DNA of 64,000 nt, taken from the NCBI RefSeq assembly GCF_008795985.1, contig NZ_VMHP01000002.1, positions 1,279,883 to 1,343,882 of the forward strand, given 5' to 3'. The DNA comes from Marinobacter halotolerans. GTDB taxonomy: Bacteria; Pseudomonadota; Gammaproteobacteria; Pseudomonadales; Oleiphilaceae. Made by a program: the position numbers and the translations under genes. This document shows, one piece after another, positions 61,342 to 64,000 of the stretch; position 1 is the stretch's first letter; each line of letters opens with the position of its first letter. The notes beneath the pieces are model-generated. The model did not search any database. It worked only from the letters and a program-made list of their open reading frames with translations, and was not told where the DNA came from.

Positions 61342-62978
61342 ACGATTCCTCCGCCAGATCAACCAGTGCAGATTTCGCGAAGTTGAGCTATCTCATCATC
61401 GACGATTTCGAGAGCTTCCGTATTTCCATGCGGGAGATGCTGCGCAGCTGCGGCGCCGACCGGATAGAGTCCTTTGCCAAAGCCTCCCCTGCCATCCAGT
61501 TCTGCGCCTACAACCATGTAGACGTTGTGCTCTGCGACTTTAATCTTGGTGAGGGCAAGAACGGCCAGCACATTCTTGAAGAGCTCCGGCACAAAAAGCT
61601 GCTCAAACGATCGTCTCTTTTTCTGATGGTGACAGCAGAAACGTCCAAGGAAATGGTCATGGGGGCCCGGGAATATCAACCTGATGCCTACCTGACCAAG
61701 CCCATCAACCGGGCGATGCTGATCAAGCGCCTGGACAGTCTGATCAGCCAGCGTAACGCCCTGATGCCCATCAACCGGGAAATCGATCGCGAAAACTACC
61801 CGGAAGCCATCTCGCTGTGCCTGAAATATCTGTCAACCGAACCAAGATATAAAACCTGGCTGATGAAAACCCTGGCCGATCTCTATTATCAGGTTGGAGA
61901 TTTCAGCCATGCTCTTAAGATATACGACGACGTGCTGGCCCAGCGGGATCTTTCCTGGGCCAGTCTCGGGCGCGGACGTATTCTGCTTGCCACCGGCAAT
62001 CATGATGAAGCTGTAGACGCCCTCACCGGCCTGATTGAGAAGCATCCGGACTATATGGAAGCTTATGACCTCCTCGCCGAAGCACTGTCCCGAAAAGGCC
62101 GGCCCGTGCAGGCCCAGAAGGTTTTGGAAACCGCGGCAAACCTCTCACCGAATGCCCTCCTGCGACACCGACAGCTCGCGATACTGGCCAGCTCCAACCA
62201 AGACCTGCCGACAGCCTCGGAGGCCTGGCGCCAGACGGTACGTTTGGGTACGCACTCGATCCATGACAGCCCGGAGCACTATCTCGCCCTGGGCCAATCG
62301 CTTTCCGACCTGAGCGAGGGTGACAATTCAAGCGACGGTTATGCTAACGCCGACGAGGCCCTTACGACCCTCAGACGGATGGAAAGACGCTTCCCGGAGG
62401 AAGAGAACATCAAAGCCCGCAGCCGTGTGGTCCAGTCCCGGGTTCATGCTGGCCAGGGCAACATGAAAGAAGCGAGAGAGGCGTTGGACACCATCAAGGA
62501 GGAACTCGGTGACAGCGATAACATTGATCCGGAGCTGGGAATCGATTACGCCAAGACACTGTTTCGCCTGGATCAAGGCCAAGAAGCCAAACAGTTATTG
62601 GCTAAGCTTGCGTATCGATGTGCCGACAACCCGACCCTGATTCAGAAGATAGAGAATCTGCTTGATGAGCCGGTTGGTTATCAGGACAAGCTTAAAGCGC
62701 GAAGTCTTAACCGGGAGGGAATAAGCGCGTTCGAGAGCGGCAACCTGGACGACGCGATAAAAACATTCACCGATGCGCTTTCCATCGTTCCCGACCACGC
62801 TGCGCTGAATCTCAACATGGCACAGGTTCTGATCAAGAAGCACCAGGACGCCAACGACGGAGACACTCTGCGTCGGGCTCAGAGTCACCTGGACCGTCTT
62901 CAGGACCTACCCGAACAACACCGCCAGTATCGCCGTCTGGTTTCGCTGCGAAATAAACTGAAAGGAATGATGACATGA
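61338..62978 (+). CDS. receiver-TPR protein (response regulator without DNA-binding domain)
   Basis: A 546-residue cytoplasmic protein. N-terminal receiver: acidic pair Asp22-Asp23, phospho-acceptor Asp67 (VLCDFNLG), Thr99 and Lys121 all present, so it is likely active. From about residue 140 to the end come tetratricopeptide repeats (for example ADLYYQVGDFSHALKIYDDV, GRGRILLATGNHDEAVDALT and GISAFESGNLDDAIKTFTDA). Output must be by protein contact. It overlaps the genes on each side by four bases. Confidence 0.9.
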   Translation: MNDSSARSTSADFAKLSYLIIDDFESFRISMREMLRSCGADRIESFAKASPAIQFCAYNHVDVVLCDFNLGEGKNGQHILEELRHKKLLKRSSLFLMVTAETSKEMVMGAREYQPDAYLTKPINRAMLIKRLDSLISQRNALMPINREIDRENYPEAISLCLKYLSTEPRYKTWLMKTLADLYYQVGDFSHALKIYDDVLAQRDLSWASLGRGRILLATGNHDEAVDALTGLIEKHPDYMEAYDLLAEALSRKGRPVQAQKVLETAANLSPNALLRHRQLAILASSNQDLPTASEAWRQTVRLGTHSIHDSPEHYLALGQSLSDLSEGDNSSDGYANADEALTTLRRMERRFPEEENIKARSRVVQSRVHAGQGNMKEAREALDTIKEELGDSDNIDPELGIDYAKTLFRLDQGQEAKQLLAKLAYRCADNPTLIQKIENLLDEPVGYQDKLKARSLNREGISAFESGNLDDAIKTFTDALSIVPDHAALNLNMAQVLIKKHQDANDGDTLRRAQSHLDRLQDLPEQHRQYRRLVSLRNKLKGMMT

Positions 62979-63694
62979 CGTCTGAGCATTCAGTGCCTTC
63001 GCGCACGTCACGAGAATCCGACCAGAACATTGATTTTTCGATGGTCCTGGCGTCAGCGGTCCATGACATGAAGAATTCACTGGGCATGCTGCTTAATTCC
63101 CTGGACGAACTGCGCCGGGAACAGGGCACCAACGTCAGCGAATCAAAGAAATTCAATACGCTTCAATATGAAGCAGAGAGGATGCACAACGATCTGGTGC
63201 AACTGCTGGGAATCTACCGGCTGGGAGAAAACAACCTTTCCGCCCACATCGAGGAACATTTCGTGCCCGATTTCCTCTCTGAGCACATGGCCAGACATAC
63301 GCCGCTATTAGAAGGATTGGGAATTCAGTTCGAACTGGAAGCAGATGACATAAACGGCTTTTTTGACGAGGATCTTCTGACCGGTGTCCTGAACAACACC
63401 ATGAACAACGCGCTGCGGTATACAAAGCAGAAGATCCGGCTCAAGGCAACAGAGCGCGATGGGTACCTGGTGATTTCCGTTGAGGATGATGGCGAGGGCT
63501 ATCCTGAAAACATGCAGCATACCGGAACGCCGGAATTCAAAACCCTGGACTTCAACAACGGCAGCACCAGCCTGGGGCTGTTCTTTGCCGCCTCAGTGGC
63601 CAAGTTGCACCGCAAGGGTGATACACGGGGTTCGATCCGCCTCCATAACGAGGGGGAGCTTGGTGGTGGGGTGTTTGAGGTTTGGTTGCCCTAG
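62975..63694 (+). CDS. soluble histidine kinase without a sensor domain
   Basis: A 239-residue protein with an H-box-like ASAVHDMKNSLGMLLN (His about 31), N box NTMNNALRYT, G1 VEDDGEGYP and a G2-like SLGLFFAASVAKLH. There is no transmembrane helix or input domain, so signals must come through partners. It is the last gene of the ATGA-linked trio and the likely direct partner of the receiver-TPR protein. A phosphatase or relay role is equally possible. Confidence 0.85.
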   Translation: MTSEHSVPSRTSRESDQNIDFSMVLASAVHDMKNSLGMLLNSLDELRREQGTNVSESKKFNTLQYEAERMHNDLVQLLGIYRLGENNLSAHIEEHFVPDFLSEHMARHTPLLEGLGIQFELEADDINGFFDEDLLTGVLNNTMNNALRYTKQKIRLKATERDGYLVISVEDDGEGYPENMQHTGTPEFKTLDFNNGSTSLGLFFAASVAKLHRKGDTRGSIRLHNEGELGGGVFEVWLP

Positions 63695-63749
63695 AAACTT
63701 ACTCAGCCCATGCTCTGCACTGGGATGACCTACATTGCTCATGCCTGTC

Positions 63750-63813
63750 GGCCTTCGGCCCTACGGGCCCGCCGTCGCTTTGCTCCCGCGTCCTGCGCCT
63801 GCCTGCGGCAGGC
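63750..63813. other. cluster of three trinucleotide-loop hairpins
   Basis: Within 64 bases: GGCC-TTC-GGCC (63750-63760), overlapping GGCCC-TAC-GGGCC (63757-63769), and GCCTGCC-TGC-GGCAGGC (63797-63813). The 200-base gap from 63695 to the 5S gene has no coding support. Role unknown; possibly related to rRNA transcript processing or to the end of the kinase operon. Confidence 0.5.
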
Positions 63814-63850
63814 TTGCACCCGTCAGGCCAGTGGATTTTCCCCAGGCAAT

Positions 63851-63886
63851 AAAAAACCCCAGTCCGTTTCCGGACTGGGGTTTTTG
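63851..63886. terminator. bidirectional terminator of the rRNA operon and the kinase operon
   Basis: CCCCAGTCCG and CGGACTGGGG form a ten-base perfect stem around TTTC, with an A-run on the left and five T residues on the right. It works as an intrinsic terminator for the minus-strand 5S transcript and equally for plus-strand readthrough from the kinase genes. Confidence 0.9.
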
Positions 63887-63895
63887 GTATTAGGA

Positions 63896-64000
63896 GCCTG
63901 ACGATGACCTACTCTCACATGGGCAGAAGCCACACTACCATCGGCGCTGGTCTGTTTCACGGCTGAGTTCGGGATGGGATCAGGTGGTTCCAGACCGCTA
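63896..64000 (-). rRNA. rrf: 5S ribosomal RNA, 3' part
   Basis: The minus strand reads as a gammaproteobacterial 5S rRNA from about its 14th base to the 3' end: ACCACCTGATCCCATCCCGA, CCGATGGTAGTGTGG and GTGAGAGTAGGTCATCGTC are highly conserved blocks. About 12-14 bases at the 5' end lie beyond the window, with the 23S and 16S genes presumably further right. The exact 3' end is estimated. Confidence 0.95.

Noticed and set aside
63710-63901. short plus-strand open frame before the 5S gene
   Set aside because: Runs through hairpins and the terminator; composition is not coding.

Overview
The window looks like a chromosome segment of a marine gammaproteobacterium close to Marinobacter. This is inferred from gene content and order, not from a search. 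It is GC-rich and densely coded, and almost everything is housekeeping. No gap between genes exceeds about 260 bases. I found no tRNA gene, CRISPR array, insertion sequence, prophage gene or obvious foreign island. Several blocks keep the gene order I remember from Pseudomonas: chemoreceptor-ampE-ampD-DUF1631-nadC; hda-DUF2066-purM-purN-DUF3108; dcd-apbC-metG-rnf/rsx-nth; and dnaE-accA-tilS-pyrG-kdsA-eno-ftsB-ispD-ispF-truD-surE-pcm-nlpD-rpoS.

Layout. 1-5.2 kb: start of a chemoreceptor, ampDE (cell-wall recycling), a large DUF1631 protein and divergent nadC. 5.2-9.1 kb (minus): yqcC, a lone ParA ATPase, hda, a CDP-alcohol phosphatidyltransferase and a secreted DUF2066 protein. 9.3-11.8 kb (plus): purMN and a DUF3108 protein. 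11.8-15.7 kb (minus): avtA, yjaG, dcd and apbC, with a nested inverted repeat between dcd and apbC. 15.8-24.0 kb (plus): metG, the six-gene Rnf/Rsx electron-transport complex and nth. 24.0-42.6 kb (minus): a chalcone-isomerase-like protein, then a long, tightly packed series from tlpA and dnaE down to rpoS. A DUF368 polyprenyl-phosphate transporter gene sits between pcm and nlpD. 42.8-45.6 kb (plus): wrbA, DUF2069 and an orphan GspE/PilB-type ATPase. 45.6-52.1 kb (minus): DUF3080 lipoprotein, mtnCDB (methionine salvage), a periplasm-directed molybdenum hydroxylase (IorAB type), a tiny repeat lipoprotein and an Smr-domain protein.

The most interesting part is 52.2-63.7 kb (plus). It starts with a cNMP/CBS/DUF294 sensor protein and a DnaQ-like exonuclease. 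Next come a two-subunit Na+/solute (acetate-type) symporter and a small membrane protein. Last comes an overlapping trio: a hybrid histidine kinase with a transporter-like sensor domain (CrbS/CbrA-like), a receiver-TPR protein and a soluble kinase. It resembles the acetate-switch neighbourhood of Vibrio and Pseudomonas, but it has no DNA-binding regulator. It is the best candidate here for an incompletely described signalling system.

The right edge holds the 3' part of a 5S rRNA gene on the minus strand with its terminator, so an rRNA operon lies beyond position 64000.
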